64,000 bases of DNA from Oceanospirillaceae bacterium (GCA_013215445.1 JABSRA010000010.1:1-64000), one strand, 5' to 3'; shown: positions 45,596 to 55,309, counted from the first letter of the stretch. Numbers and translations are program-made. Notes: generated from the sequence alone by a model not told the origin.

Positions 45596-47113
45596 TTAGC
45601 AATAATTTCCTCCCCCCATAAATTTTACTTTATACATAGCTTTGTCTGCCTTTTTTATCATATCATCAGCATTTAATATGTTTTTGGAAGATATACTAAT
45701 TCCAATACTTGCTCCTATTGAAATGGACTCTCCTCCTATTTGGAAAGGTAATGAAAGGGAATTGATAATTCGCTCAGCTGTACTTCTTGTAAGTGATGTA
45801 GAACATTTCTCAATTAAAACTACAAATTCATCACCTCCAATTCGAGCAACCAGATCCCCTTTGCGGGTTACCCTAGAGATTCTTTTTGTAACAGCACAAA
45901 GCAAGTCATCTCCAGCCTGATGGCCTAGTGAGTCATTTACTTCTTTGAATCGATCCAAATCTATAAACAAGATAGAAAAAGTTGGCGATGTAGAGTCATT
46001 AAATAAACGGTACAATTGAGCATAAAACATGTGGCGATTTGGCAAGCTAGTCAGCATATCGTAATTAGCTTGGTGATTTAGCTTATCAGTTGCTTTAATC
46101 CTCTCCATTGTCCCGCTAATAATCCCTCCCATCGCCCCTAATACTTGAACCATACTGTCGTCATTTTTAACAGCAGTTCTAGAAGCCCCACTTAAAATAC
46201 CTACTACCACCCCATTTACTTTAATAGGAATACTCACTGATCTCCTCATTCCCATTTTATACAACAGCTTATGTTCAGAGCTCGCTTGTAATTTGAAATC
46301 AGGTATATAAAGGGGTTTTCCTCCAATTAAGACCCGTTCAAGTTCACTACCCTTAGCTTTAATTATGCGTAAATTTTTATGTGTCTCACCCGATAACACT
46401 GTAATTTTAAAGGTGTCATCATCTGGTTGATAAATCGCATAACTAACTCGCTGAGAAGGCATAATGCTTTGTACAACACTTTCACAAGCCAGAATCATGT
46501 CATCCACTGACTTAATAGTAGATAGTTGCTGGGATAGTCTATTTAGGTTTTCAAGCTGAGCTGAATATGATCTATATTTTTCAAGGGACTCCTCTCTATC
46601 TATTAGCAACCTTTGACGCTCTATGTGTGATGAGACTAAACGGCTAATTAGTTCTAATAGTGCTAATGAATCAGAGTTAAAAGCTTTCGGATTTGATGTG
46701 GCTGTATTTATAGATCCTATAGAAAGCCCATGTACTATAATTGGAGCATTAAGAATACAGCACATACCCTCCTCATATAGTTTTTTCCCATCTATAGTTT
46801 TTGTATTAGAATCAACAGCATTCAATTGGGATTCTTGTTTAAGAAAAGCACTCCCAGTAAAAGTAGTATCAATCGGCAAAAATTTACCGATAGGTAATAC
46901 TCCATCAACGCCTGCTAGAGAAAAAACTTCCAACATGTTTTTTTCTTCATTAAAAAGAGTCACGCTAGAACGATCGTTTGGTATAAGAGAGTTTAGATTT
47001 TTTGCAAGTACCGAATAAACCATTTCTTCAGACGATGCGTTGATTACATCTCCTATAAATAGGCCTAGAGTAATCGACTCTGTAGATGTGGATCCTAACG
47101 AATTAGATGTCAT
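45596..47113 (-). CDS. GAF-GAF-GGDEF diguanylate cyclase
   Basis: 505 aa from ATG 47113; the frame extends to a TTG at 47194 and no start has a strong ribosome binding site. GAF1 (about 15-165) and GAF2 (about 190-345, VLIGGKPLYIPDFKL and SVSIPIKVNGVVVGIL) precede a GGDEF domain (about 355-500): YDMLTSLPNRHMF, FIDLDRFKEVND, I-site RKGD and active site GGDEF, all intact. Cytoplasmic. It should make c-di-GMP in response to ligands bound by the GAF domains. The neighbouring kinase gene is on the same strand. Confidence 0.9.
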   Translation of the reverse strand: MTSNSLGSTSTESITLGLFIGDVINASSEEMVYSVLAKNLNSLIPNDRSSVTLFNEEKNMLEVFSLAGVDGVLPIGKFLPIDTTFTGSAFLKQESQLNAVDSNTKTIDGKKLYEEGMCCILNAPIIVHGLSIGSINTATSNPKAFNSDSLALLELISRLVSSHIERQRLLIDREESLEKYRSYSAQLENLNRLSQQLSTIKSVDDMILACESVVQSIMPSQRVSYAIYQPDDDTFKITVLSGETHKNLRIIKAKGSELERVLIGGKPLYIPDFKLQASSEHKLLYKMGMRRSVSIPIKVNGVVVGILSGASRTAVKNDDSMVQVLGAMGGIISGTMERIKATDKLNHQANYDMLTSLPNRHMFYAQLYRLFNDSTSPTFSILFIDLDRFKEVNDSLGHQAGDDLLCAVTKRISRVTRKGDLVARIGGDEFVVLIEKCSTSLTRSTAERIINSLSLPFQIGGESISIGASIGISISSKNILNADDMIKKADKAMYKVKFMGGGNYC

Positions 47114-47341
47114 ACTTACATTCTTGGTAGGGGGAATATGCGTAGCCTTTTTTAGAATGTACTCATCATGTAAAAAAGACTGCCTCAATAGCAAAGTATA
47201 CCATTAAAGCTATAGTCGTCAAAAAAAACAGACTACCTTGTTATGCCTATTGTGGTTGGTTCTATTCAGATAACATAGAACAACAAGTGAAGCGTACGGA
47301 ATTCTGATAAGTAACCAGCTCTTTACAGAGTTTTAATAGAT

Positions 47342-48610
47342 TCAATCTGCTCCGAAAACTGGTCTTTGAGAAACAGGGCAACTCGTGCAAGGAATGTAAA
47401 TGTCAATTTTTATACCTTTGTTTAATTTTCTATCTACAAGAATTTCTCCACTTAAAGGCCCTTTTATAATGTTATATAAAATGGTCATACCCAAACCGGT
47501 GCTTTCACTAGTGGGTCTGGTGGTGAAGAACGGATCAAATAAATGTTTTTTAGCCTCTTTATTTAAGCCAACCCCATTATCAGAGTATTCAATGTGCAAA
47601 GTATCTTCTTTGAGCATCAAAAAAATGGAAATAGCATTGTCTTTATCATCCATAAAACCGTGTTGATATGAGTTATGAATTAAGTGATTAAATATCTGGA
47701 ACATCTGCATTGGGTGAACTAGCAGCTCTAATTTTTCATCAACTTTTAGCGTCAATGAAATATTTTTATCTGAAAATGCAGGTATAATAAGTGCAATAAT
47801 ATTTTCTACTAATACTGATAGATTACAGATAGTGGCGTCTTCAATAGTTTCGGAGGTACTCACACTTTTAAAAGTCTGTATCAGCTCAGATGCTTTCATA
47901 ACATTAGACTGAGTGAGGCTTAGAATCTCAATACTATGCTCTAAGTGTTTACTAAGATCTGCATTTGTTAAAGTTTTGTTATCTAACTTTTCTTTAAGTT
48001 CAATAGACTTATCTTTTAAACTTGATATGGCAGTTAGAGATGTACCTATTGGTGTATTTAGCTCATGCGCGACACCAGAAACCAAAGTTCCTAAAGATGC
48101 CATTCTTTCTTGCTCAAACAATTGATTTTGAGCGCTTCGGAGCTCCTGCATCGCCTGTGAAAGATGCTGGGTTTTAGATTCTACCTCTACCTGCAAATCC
48201 CGTTTATAGTTTTCTTGTGTCAAACGTAGTTCTGTTACATCTAGCGCCATCATAAAGAATCCACGAACTCCTTTATCTGGATGTTCATTCTCTTCAAAAT
48301 CAGGTACATAATGTACCTGTAATACCTTTTCACCTGTCCCTGTCTTCAGCCGATACTCATAGCTAACAAACTCACCTTGTAAAACTTTATTAACTTTATC
48401 TTGTGCGCCTGAAAAACCTCGCTCACCCAACAACGATGGCATTGAATGACTTGTAACATCAATATCATCAGCCAGCGAGAACATCTTTCGATACCTTGCA
48501 TTCATAAATCGATAAGACAAACTACTATCGACATAACAGGCTAAAGCGGGTATGGAGTCTGCTATCCAAGCAAAAGTAAGCGTATTAATTTGCGCATTAT
48601 TTTTATCCAT
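47342..48610 (-). CDS. PAS-domain sensor histidine kinase, soluble
   Basis: 422 aa; AGAGG stands 5 bases before the ATG. PAS domain (about 10-130): ACYVDSSLSYRFMNARYRKM then YEYRLKTGTGEKVLQVHYVP. A coiled coil (about 135-170) leads to HisKA with GVAHELNTPIG (phospho-His) and HATPase with NHLIHNSYQHG, YSDNGVGL and STGLGMTILYNI. No membrane segment. No response-regulator gene is adjacent; the upstream-oriented GAF-GGDEF gene may be functionally linked. The output is unknown. Confidence 0.9.
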   Translation of the reverse strand: MDKNNAQINTLTFAWIADSIPALACYVDSSLSYRFMNARYRKMFSLADDIDVTSHSMPSLLGERGFSGAQDKVNKVLQGEFVSYEYRLKTGTGEKVLQVHYVPDFEENEHPDKGVRGFFMMALDVTELRLTQENYKRDLQVEVESKTQHLSQAMQELRSAQNQLFEQERMASLGTLVSGVAHELNTPIGTSLTAISSLKDKSIELKEKLDNKTLTNADLSKHLEHSIEILSLTQSNVMKASELIQTFKSVSTSETIEDATICNLSVLVENIIALIIPAFSDKNISLTLKVDEKLELLVHPMQMFQIFNHLIHNSYQHGFMDDKDNAISIFLMLKEDTLHIEYSDNGVGLNKEAKKHLFDPFFTTRPTSESTGLGMTILYNIIKGPLSGEILVDRKLNKGIKIDIYIPCTSCPVSQRPVFGAD

Positions 48611-48909
48611 AGATACCTCTGGTTTTTCCGGAATATTGCCTCATTTACATGTAATACAGTGACCAATTATTTCTATAATTGGATTAAAATATTCGGCTTT
48701 CCTCGGTTGTTAACTCGAGATTAGCTGTGGAGATGGTCAGATAGCATTATAAAAAAATAACTTTCTAACATGTTTTTTTACATAAATGATAAGAACAAAT
48801 AACTTAATTTTTCATACATTTAGAAATAACATACCAGCTATTTTTCTTTAATATACTCTTTAAAATATAGTCAACAATTGGATTTTTTTCTATCTTTCAA
48901 AATGAAAAA
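48611..48909. other. AT-rich intergenic region
   Basis: About 300 bp of AT-rich sequence upstream of the kinase gene, presumably with its promoter. No repeat or gene recognised. Confidence 0.35.
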
Positions 48910-49062
48910 TTGAGACCGGATGAAAAGGCTGCGGAGCTCACTGTTAGAGAACGAGAGAAGGGGGTATTTGCTTTTGCCCTAAATCCAAAAGACCTGCCAA
49001 ATCATCAAACTTACAACGCTGCTCTGATTGGCGTTTTGTGCCTTAAGAAGATACTTAACTAG
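48910..49062 (+). other. Short open frame of uncertain status
   Basis: From TTG 48910 a 50-codon frame reads RPDEKAAELTVREREKGVFA then FALNPKDLPNHQTYNAALIG and ends at TAG 49060. The composition is protein-like and more balanced than the AT-rich surroundings, so it may be the tail of a lost gene. I recognise no family. Confidence 0.3.
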
Positions 49063-49070
49063 TTGAAATG

Positions 49071-49457
49071 TTAATCTTCAGATAGCCTATTTACTAGAAA
49101 ATCAATAAATCCAGATACTTGTCTAGGTACGTATTGACGACTTGGATAGACTAACTGTAGTTCTGTTTTCTCATTATCACTCGCTTGAAACCCAAGTACA
49201 AAGCCATCTAAAAGAGTTAGCAGTTTTCCCGTTGCAAGATCGTGCTTCACGTCCCAAATGGATTTATAGGCGATACCTGCACCAGATAAAGCCCAGTGAC
49301 GAATAATATCACCGTCGTTACTGATAAGAGCAGGGGTAACCTTGATATTTAGAGTCTCTAAGCCAGAACGGAATCGCCAATTATTCAGCTGCTCGCCAAG
49401 CCGTTCCATCACCAAGCACTGGTGGTGCTCTAAATTTTTTGGATGCTCGGGCAAAAA
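49071..49457 (-). pseudogene. LysR-family regulator truncated to its C-terminal effector domain
   Basis: 127 codons remain: PEHPKNLEHHQCLVMER, then LETLNIKVTPALISNDGDII, ALSGAGIAYKSIWDVKHDLA and LVYPSRQYVPRQVSGFIDFL, the second half of a LysR substrate-binding domain. The frame opens with a TTG at the exact point where repeat A begins (GGACAGGCA at 49461), so the DNA-binding half was removed by insertion or rearrangement at that repeat. Confidence 0.75.
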
Positions 49458-49459
49458 AT

Positions 49460-50071
49460 GGGACAGGCACTTTTTAACACCACTTAACCCTAACTATTTA
49501 GTTATTTTCACTAGAAACAAGATACTCAGTGGATAAATACATCAAACCCATTCAGCAAGCCACCAATCCCCTTTTATTGCCGCCGGAGCTATTTACTAAT
49601 ATTGAAGCGGAGAGAGCCTTCAGCGTTAAAAAAGCTAGGCAATGGAAGGACGAAATTTTTATGTACAGGATGTACAGTACCTAGGTCTGGTTCCGTTACT
49701 TTTAGCCAATCCATTAGAAATGAATTCGCCGCAGGCGAAACGATTTTCAATCTTTTGATTTTAAATACTTAAAAGAAAAATCAGTTCAGCCTTTTGACAT
49801 TATTATTGATATTAAAAAGTGCTTAAAGAGCAATTTTGTGTAATTGAAATTTAGGTAGAATAGAGTATCGATGTGGCAGTAACCACAGGGATTATTGAGC
49901 TGCGCTCAACCCCTTCGGGGCTATCGTCGCAAGCTCTGATGTGCGTCGCTTCGCTCGGCTCGAACCCGCGGGGGATCTCAACCCTCCAAGCTTATGACAT
50001 GCAATCTGGATTATATGGGGCTGATAGTTATAGGGTATGAATATATGAAGTGGTGCGCCTGGAGGGATTCG
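49460..50071. repeat. Long dispersed repeat A+B, copy 2, abutting tRNA-Arg
   Basis: Matches 31688-32347: A part GGACAGGCACTTTTTAACAC, the shared ATACATCAAACCCATTCAGC block and GGAGAGAGCCTTCAGCGTTA; B part from about 49868 (CCACAGGGATTATTGAGCTG). The B part runs straight into the tRNA-Arg 3' end. It is therefore the tRNA-proximal edge of the accessory region. Confidence 0.87.
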
Positions 50072-50127
50072 AACCCCCGACCAATAGGATCGGAACCTAC
50101 TACTCTATCCAGCTGAGCTACAGGCGC
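50051..50127 (-). tRNA. tRNA-Arg (anticodon CCG)
   Basis: Read on the minus strand: acceptor stem GCGCCTG/CAGGCGC, D-arm GCTCAGCTGGATAGAG, anticodon stem GTAGG/CCTAT with loop TTCCGAT (anticodon CCG, reading CGG), T-arm GGGGGTTCGAATCCCTC, discriminator A and encoded CCA. All arms pair with only G-T exceptions. 3'-end copies occur at 32310 and 35204, so it has served as an integration site. Confidence 0.97.
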
Positions 50128-50466
50128 ATCGTCTGTGACTGTGATGTCGTCACAAGCAGCGGTATAGTACCTATGTGTATGTTAGCTGTCTATGTAACAA
50201 TCCCCCTGTATGAAAATAATTGACTTTACCCTAAATTTCCAATAAAAATGATTTTTTACTGTAATTTTAAAAAACTTACAAAAAACAGAGTTAAATCAAA
50301 ACAATTATCGTTATAAGGTCTATCTTTAAATTTATAAGGGTATTGCTGCATTTTGTATTGCTGTTTTGCTAGTATACTTGCCATAACTAAACTAAAGAGA
50401 TCACAACACTGAGTATTATCAGCGGTGATTAACGATCCATATGACCATGACAAACGAGGCGTAACC
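50128..50466. other. Region upstream of tRNA-Arg and of the cytochrome gene
   Basis: About 340 bp, AT-rich. It should contain the promoter of the leftward tRNA and of the rightward cytochrome gene. TTGTGACGACATCACA-like palindromic text lies near 50136-50152 (complement) and might be a regulator site. Confidence 0.35.
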
Positions 50467-50895
50467 GTGAATTTAATTTATAAAATTGCATCCATAGTGA
50501 GTGTTTTAGGCTTAAGCTTACTTTTATCTTTTAATACTTATGCCAGCTCTAGTAACGATAAAATAATCGAGCGCATCAAACCTGTCGGCCAAGTATGCAT
50601 GGAAGGTGATGACTCTTGCGGCGGTGCAATGGTTGCAGTTGCCACCAGTGGCCCCGCTAGAACAGCTGAAGAGGTCTACACTGCTAAGTGCGCCCTCTGT
50701 CATGCCGCTGGTGTATCAGGTGCGCCTAAGTTCGGCACCGCCGATTGGGCTGATCGTGGCGCTAAAGGTATCGAAGCTCTATTGGCAACTGCCATTTCAG
50801 GCATTGGCGCCATGCCCGCTAAAGGCCTGTGTAACGACTGCAGTGATGATGAGCTAAAAGGTGCGATTGAGCACATGATTAGCAGCGCCCCTTAA
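50467..50895 (+). CDS. Cytochrome c5-type periplasmic c-type cytochrome
   Basis: 142 aa from GTG 50467 with GAGG 7-8 bases upstream; a GTG at 50425 is in frame but has no such site. A signal peptide (NLIYKIASIVSVLGLSLLLS, cleavage near TYA-SSS) is followed by EEVYTAKCALCHAAG with the haem motif CALCH, the Met ligand in GIGAMPAKG and the CNDCSDDELK pair that marks cytochrome c5. It carries electrons in the periplasm. Single gene with its own terminator. Confidence 0.92.
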   Translation: MNLIYKIASIVSVLGLSLLLSFNTYASSSNDKIIERIKPVGQVCMEGDDSCGGAMVAVATSGPARTAEEVYTAKCALCHAAGVSGAPKFGTADWADRGAKGIEALLATAISGIGAMPAKGLCNDCSDDELKGAIEHMISSAP

Positions 50896-50952
50896 GGCGA
50901 TCATGCATGGCTCAGCATTCGATATGTCTGAGCACTATTGTCATTACCCGGT

Positions 50953-50978
50953 AAAAAAGCAGCCCTCGCTGCTTTTTT
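50953..50978 (+). terminator. Rho-independent terminator of the cytochrome gene
   Basis: AAAAAAGCAGC and GCTGCTTTTTT form an 11-bp perfect stem around CCTC, ending in six T. The A/T-rich arms on both sides make it potentially bidirectional. Confidence 0.92.
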
Positions 50979-51526
50979 GCTGTTAGCCACAAAAACACCC
51001 CCTAGCACTTTTAAAAACGCTGCTACTCGCCGCACTTTTTCTGTGCTCTAGGATGCGTGCCACTTAAGACTACTCTTGCCAATTTATTTTCCAGTACTGC
51101 TGTGATGCAATCTAAGTCGCTTAGCTATCGGGGTCTCTTCTCTTAGTTATCAGTGTTTCTTCTTTTAGCTAAAATTATGCCAATCCGATCGAATTTTAAA
51201 TAGCTCAATAGTTTGTTTATCTAACTCAAAAATTGCATGCCATGCCATAATGATAGCGCCGTTAATTGATTTAAGGGTTTTATTCGATTGGACCTGTTTC
51301 TGGTGTGCCCAGCAGATTGAGGGCGCAAGATAAGTCTGTAAAAAACCGTAACAAGTTAAAACACCAGCTATTGGCTGCAAGATTAGGGCTAAGCGATAGT
51401 CGATGTCTCATTGATCTCTTCGGTACTGACTGACAATTCCCCCCCAGCAGCCCTCGAAATCATTCGACGATTCTCTGTGGTTTTATGGCACTAAATGCCA
51501 TTGTTATTACTCTTTTTTAACACAGG
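50979..51526. other. Intergenic region
   Basis: About 550 bp between the cytochrome terminator and the tesA stop. Short frames are present without start signals. ATGGCA/TGCCAT at 51485-51501 forms a small hairpin downstream of tesA. Confidence 0.35.
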
Positions 51527-52135
51527 TTATTGACTCAACATTTCATCGATGACAGGCCATATATTGTCTAATATGATTGGCTGAGCTTCTATGCTTGGAT
51601 GCAATCTATCCGCTTGCATTAAGGCGGGTTTCAAGGCAATCTTATCCATCATAAAAGGGACTCGGTAAACGGCTTCACTGATTGATAGTTTTTCGAAAAT
51701 ATCAAAGAATTTTTGCGTGTAACGCGGTCCGTAATTGGACGGTAAGCGCACGCCGAGCAAGGTTACTTTCGCCGCACTCTGTTTTGCTAGCTGAATCATT
51801 TTTTGTAGATTTTTTTCGATAATATTTAAAGGCGTACCGCGCAAACCATCATTGGCCGCCAACTCGAGAACTATATAGTCAGGCTGATGTCTATTGAGCA
51901 ACTTAGGGAGCCGGGTAAGACCACCACTGGTAGTTTCACCGCTGATGCTGCTATTGATCACTTGGATATCGGGATGGGTATTTTTCAGGCGCTGTTCTAA
52001 TAGCGCTACCCAACCCTGTGCAGTTTGCATATTGTAGGCAGCTGACAAACTATCGCCCAATACCAATAAGGTTTTTGCTGAAGCACCTTGAGTAATAAAT
52101 AATGCCAACAATACCAATAAACGGAATATTTTCAT
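51527..52135 (-). CDS. tesA: SGNH/GDSL esterase, TesA-type thioesterase I/arylesterase
   Basis: 202 aa from ATG 52135, which begins a signal peptide (MKIFRLLVLLALFITQGASA). The catalytic Ser is in LLVLGDSLSAAYNM, the Gly in SSISGETTSGG, the Asn in LELAANDGLRG and the Asp/His in DRLHPS. It acts in the periplasm on acyl esters and thioesters. It is divergent from ybbA with the two start codons overlapping by two bases, the arrangement known from Escherichia coli tesA-ybbA-ybbP. Confidence 0.93.
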   Translation of the reverse strand: MKIFRLLVLLALFITQGASAKTLLVLGDSLSAAYNMQTAQGWVALLEQRLKNTHPDIQVINSSISGETTSGGLTRLPKLLNRHQPDYIVLELAANDGLRGTPLNIIEKNLQKMIQLAKQSAAKVTLLGVRLPSNYGPRYTQKFFDIFEKLSISEAVYRVPFMMDKIALKPALMQADRLHPSIEAQPIILDNIWPVIDEMLSQ

Positions 52136-52838
52136 GCAGTCAGTGCCCCCATTAGCGATAGATGCACAGCGATTATCAAAATCTTTTCCCAGTTCCACCA
52201 CTGGATCTCTCGACGGTGATATTTCACTGTTCTCGAACTTAGATTTACAGATTAATAAAGGGGAGAGTGTAGCCATTATTGGACCTTCAGGTACAGGTAA
52301 ATCCACTCTATTGTCACTATTGGCCTGTCTAGACACCCCCACGTCAGGCTCTGTCACTTTATCAGGTGTTGATTTAAACGCTTTAGGGCAAGAGCAAAAA
52401 GCCGCATGGCGAGCGAAAAACATCAGTTTTGTGTTCCAGTCTTTTCATTTACTGCCCGAGTTAACCGCACTGGAAAATACCCAGTTACCCCTAGACATTC
52501 AAGGCACCAAAAATAGCGAGCAACAAGCTCAACAATGGCTTCAAGCAGTGGGGTTAGAGCCTAGAGTCAATCACTTTCCCGCCCAGCTATCCGGTGGTGA
52601 GCAACAGCGAGTGGCCATTGCCCGCGCCTTTGTCACTCAACCAACGCTGCTGTTTGCGGATGAACCCACCGGCAATTTAGATACCAATACCGGGGACAAG
52701 ATCATTGATTTGCTGTTTAATTTCAGCGCCAAAACCCAGGCGACGCTGGTACTGATCACCCATGATAAGCATTTAGCTTCGCGCTGTGACCGTATGTTTT
52801 CACTCGCTGATGGGCAATTGACAGAGGCTGTCAATTGA
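52134..52838 (+). CDS. ybbA: ABC transporter ATP-binding protein YbbA
   Basis: 234 aa. Walker A IGPSGTGKSTLL, Q-loop FVFQSFHLLPELTALEN, signature LSGGEQQRVAIARA, Walker B TLLFADEPTGNLD and H-loop LITHD are all present. The LolD/MacB-like branch pairs with FtsX-type permeases; here the partner overlaps by 4 bases. No clear ribosome binding site precedes the ATG, which overlaps the divergent tesA start, so the initiation region is unusually compact. Confidence 0.93.
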   Translation: MQSVPPLAIDAQRLSKSFPSSTTGSLDGDISLFSNLDLQINKGESVAIIGPSGTGKSTLLSLLACLDTPTSGSVTLSGVDLNALGQEQKAAWRAKNISFVFQSFHLLPELTALENTQLPLDIQGTKNSEQQAQQWLQAVGLEPRVNHFPAQLSGGEQQRVAIARAFVTQPTLLFADEPTGNLDTNTGDKIIDLLFNFSAKTQATLVLITHDKHLASRCDRMFSLADGQLTEAVN

Positions 52839-55285
52839 ATCCGGTGTGGCGTCTCGCCGCCAAACAGATCCGTAGTCAATGGCGCAGAAGTGATTGGTTA
52901 ACCTTGATGCTATCGCTGTTTATGATGATTACTTTAGTGACCTTGTTAACCACCACCAGCGATCGTCTCTATCAAAGTTTAACCGCGCAAAGTGCTGACA
53001 TTTTAGGTGCAGATTTAGTACTGCGCAGCCACTCACCGATTGCCGCCGATAAACTGCTACAGTTGCAAACACTTCAACTCAAAGCTAGTATTGTCACGCA
53101 ATTCATCAGTATGGCTGAGTCTGAAGAGGCCAGTGTACTCAGTACTATTCGGGCGATCAACAACCCCTACCCGGTACGCGGAAAAATTACCACAGAGCCC
53201 AGCTCACATCCAGCCATTCCGGCCAGCGGCAGTGTCTGGGTCGATAATAGTCTGTTATCGCGCTTAGAGCTAAAACTTGGGGATACTTTACTGCTGGGCT
53301 ACAGTGAATTCTTAATCAGCCATATTCTACTCGACAGCCCCGATCGCGGCAGTGGCTTTTCTAACTTTAACCCGCAAGTTATTATGCGTGAAGACCAGTT
53401 GCAGGCCACGGGTATTATCGCCCCGGGCAGTCGCGCTAACTATCGGCTATTAGTGCGTGGTAATAAACAGCAAATTAGTCAATTACAGGCACAGTGGAAA
53501 GGGCAACTCAGCAAGGGGCAACGGCTCATAAACGCCAGCGATGACTCCCAATTAGATGGCAGCTCTGTGGCCAATGCCAGTCGCTACTTAAAACTGAGTG
53601 CGCTGTTATCCTTGTTATTGGGGGCCGTGGCGATTTTGTTATCACTGCAGCGCTATAGCAGTGATCAACGCACCCGCTCTGCCCTGCTATTAAGCTTAGG
53701 CATGACCCCCAGACAGCTGTTGTATATCTATAGTTTGCAGCTCTTTGTTGGCTGGTTGGCCGCGGCACTGCTCGGCACTTTAATTGGCTTGGGATTACAT
53801 CAATTGATCGCCAATCAAATTGGCGATTATTTGCCCAACATTGCCAGTTTAAGCCCTCTCTCGGTGTTCACCAGCCCACTTTTGGCACTGGCGATTTTAT
53901 TCATCTTGGGCTTACCTACCCTGCTGCCCTTAGGAAAAGTCTCTATTTTACAAATGCTGCGCAACGAAAAGCAGCTGAGCACTAAACGCTGGCACTATGT
54001 CAGTTGCGCCGCCCTATTACTGGTGGCGATCAGTTTGTATATGGGTTCGATACTATTAGCCAGCGGCATCACCTTGCTGCTATTAGTCTTGGGCTCTCTA
54101 GCAGGCTTTAGTGCACAGCGCATGCTGGTTTTTGCGGTGACTAAACTGCAGGGGCGGATCGCCCTAGCGCCATTACTAAAATTGCGACTACGACAGCAGC
54201 GCCACTGGCATAAATTACAGGCGGGGGTGTTTTCACTGCTACTGGCCATCATGGCGGTGTTATTTTTTGTACGCGGCGATTTAATCGAACAGTGGCAGAG
54301 TCAACTACCCAAAGACAGCCCCAACCACTTTGCGATTAATATTCAACCTTGGGAGAAAGACCGTCTACAGCAATGGATGCTAGACCAGCAGATCAAGGCC
54401 AAGCTCTACCCTATTGTTCGCGGGCGCATCAATCAGGTGAATAACAAGCCGGTTAAGCAAGTATTATCGACCGAGCAAAATCATACGCGCGCGCTACACC
54501 GCGAGCTAAATCTTACCTGGCAAACACAATTGACCGATGCTAACAGCATTATTGCCGGCAGCTGGGATCCTTTGATTGCCGGTGTCTCCATTGAGCAGGG
54601 GCTCAGTGAGAGCTTGGGACTAAAGGTTGGGGATACGCTGGGATTGAGCATCGCAGGTGAGCAACTGGTCACGCCTATTACCAGTATCCGCAAGGTTAAC
54701 TGGGGCTCTTTCAAACCCAATTTTTTCCTGATTTATACCCCAAATCTATTAGAGCAATTCCCCTCCACCTATATCACTAGCTTTAATATCAATGAGCAGC
54801 AGCGTGACAAAAGTACTTTACTGGTTAAAACCTTCCCAACCATTACGCTGATCGATATCGACAAGCTGTTTAAGCAGGCCCAGGATATTATTAATAAACT
54901 GGCCGATAGCGCATCAGTGGTGATGTTGCTCACCTTGTTTAGCGGTATTTTGATGCTGTTCACCATTTTGCAGCAAGAGTTGGCGCAGCGACGCTACGAG
55001 GGAGCACTATTACAGACTTTAGGCGCATCAGAGAGACAAACCCGGCAATTAGATTTGCTAGAGTTTTTACTGCTCGGCGCTACCTGCGGTAGTATCGCCG
55101 CTATTATTGCCGAACTATTACTGGCATTAATGAGTGCCCGATTATTCAACCTGCCGGTGATCGCACATCCGCTGCTATGGATAAGTTTACCGATTATCGC
55201 CACGGTGACTTTTACCCTGATCGGTAATTTAGTGCGCAGTAAATTAAGCTTGTCTCAGTGTTACGGCTTATTGAAAGCGGGATAG
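52835..55285 (+). CDS. ybbP: ABC transporter permease YbbP (FtsX/MacB-like)
   Basis: 816 aa from TTG 52835 within TTGA, coupled to the ybbA stop. One N-terminal membrane helix (WLTLMLSLFMMITLVTLLTT) is followed by a large periplasmic domain (about 45-245), a cluster of membrane helices around 250-500, a second periplasmic domain (about 500-660) and three C-terminal helices with the FtsX pattern LTLFSGILMLFTILQQELAQ then RRYEGALLQTLGASERQ. With YbbA it forms an envelope ABC complex, possibly for lipids or lipoprotein-type substrates; function is not established. Confidence 0.92.
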   Translation: MNPVWRLAAKQIRSQWRRSDWLTLMLSLFMMITLVTLLTTTSDRLYQSLTAQSADILGADLVLRSHSPIAADKLLQLQTLQLKASIVTQFISMAESEEASVLSTIRAINNPYPVRGKITTEPSSHPAIPASGSVWVDNSLLSRLELKLGDTLLLGYSEFLISHILLDSPDRGSGFSNFNPQVIMREDQLQATGIIAPGSRANYRLLVRGNKQQISQLQAQWKGQLSKGQRLINASDDSQLDGSSVANASRYLKLSALLSLLLGAVAILLSLQRYSSDQRTRSALLLSLGMTPRQLLYIYSLQLFVGWLAAALLGTLIGLGLHQLIANQIGDYLPNIASLSPLSVFTSPLLALAILFILGLPTLLPLGKVSILQMLRNEKQLSTKRWHYVSCAALLLVAISLYMGSILLASGITLLLLVLGSLAGFSAQRMLVFAVTKLQGRIALAPLLKLRLRQQRHWHKLQAGVFSLLLAIMAVLFFVRGDLIEQWQSQLPKDSPNHFAINIQPWEKDRLQQWMLDQQIKAKLYPIVRGRINQVNNKPVKQVLSTEQNHTRALHRELNLTWQTQLTDANSIIAGSWDPLIAGVSIEQGLSESLGLKVGDTLGLSIAGEQLVTPITSIRKVNWGSFKPNFFLIYTPNLLEQFPSTYITSFNINEQQRDKSTLLVKTFPTITLIDIDKLFKQAQDIINKLADSASVVMLLTLFSGILMLFTILQQELAQRRYEGALLQTLGASERQTRQLDLLEFLLLGATCGSIAAIIAELLLALMSARLFNLPVIAHPLLWISLPIIATVTFTLIGNLVRSKLSLSQCYGLLKAG

Positions 55286-55309
55286 AAACTTTGAGCTGCT
55301 AGCTATCCC

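Noticed and set aside
51165-51380. 71-codon frame on the minus strand
   Set aside because: No start signal and no protein-like conservation recognised.
52136-52423. N-terminal extension of tesA by 96 codons
   Set aside because: The extension is antisense to ybbA and would bury the signal peptide that starts at 52135.
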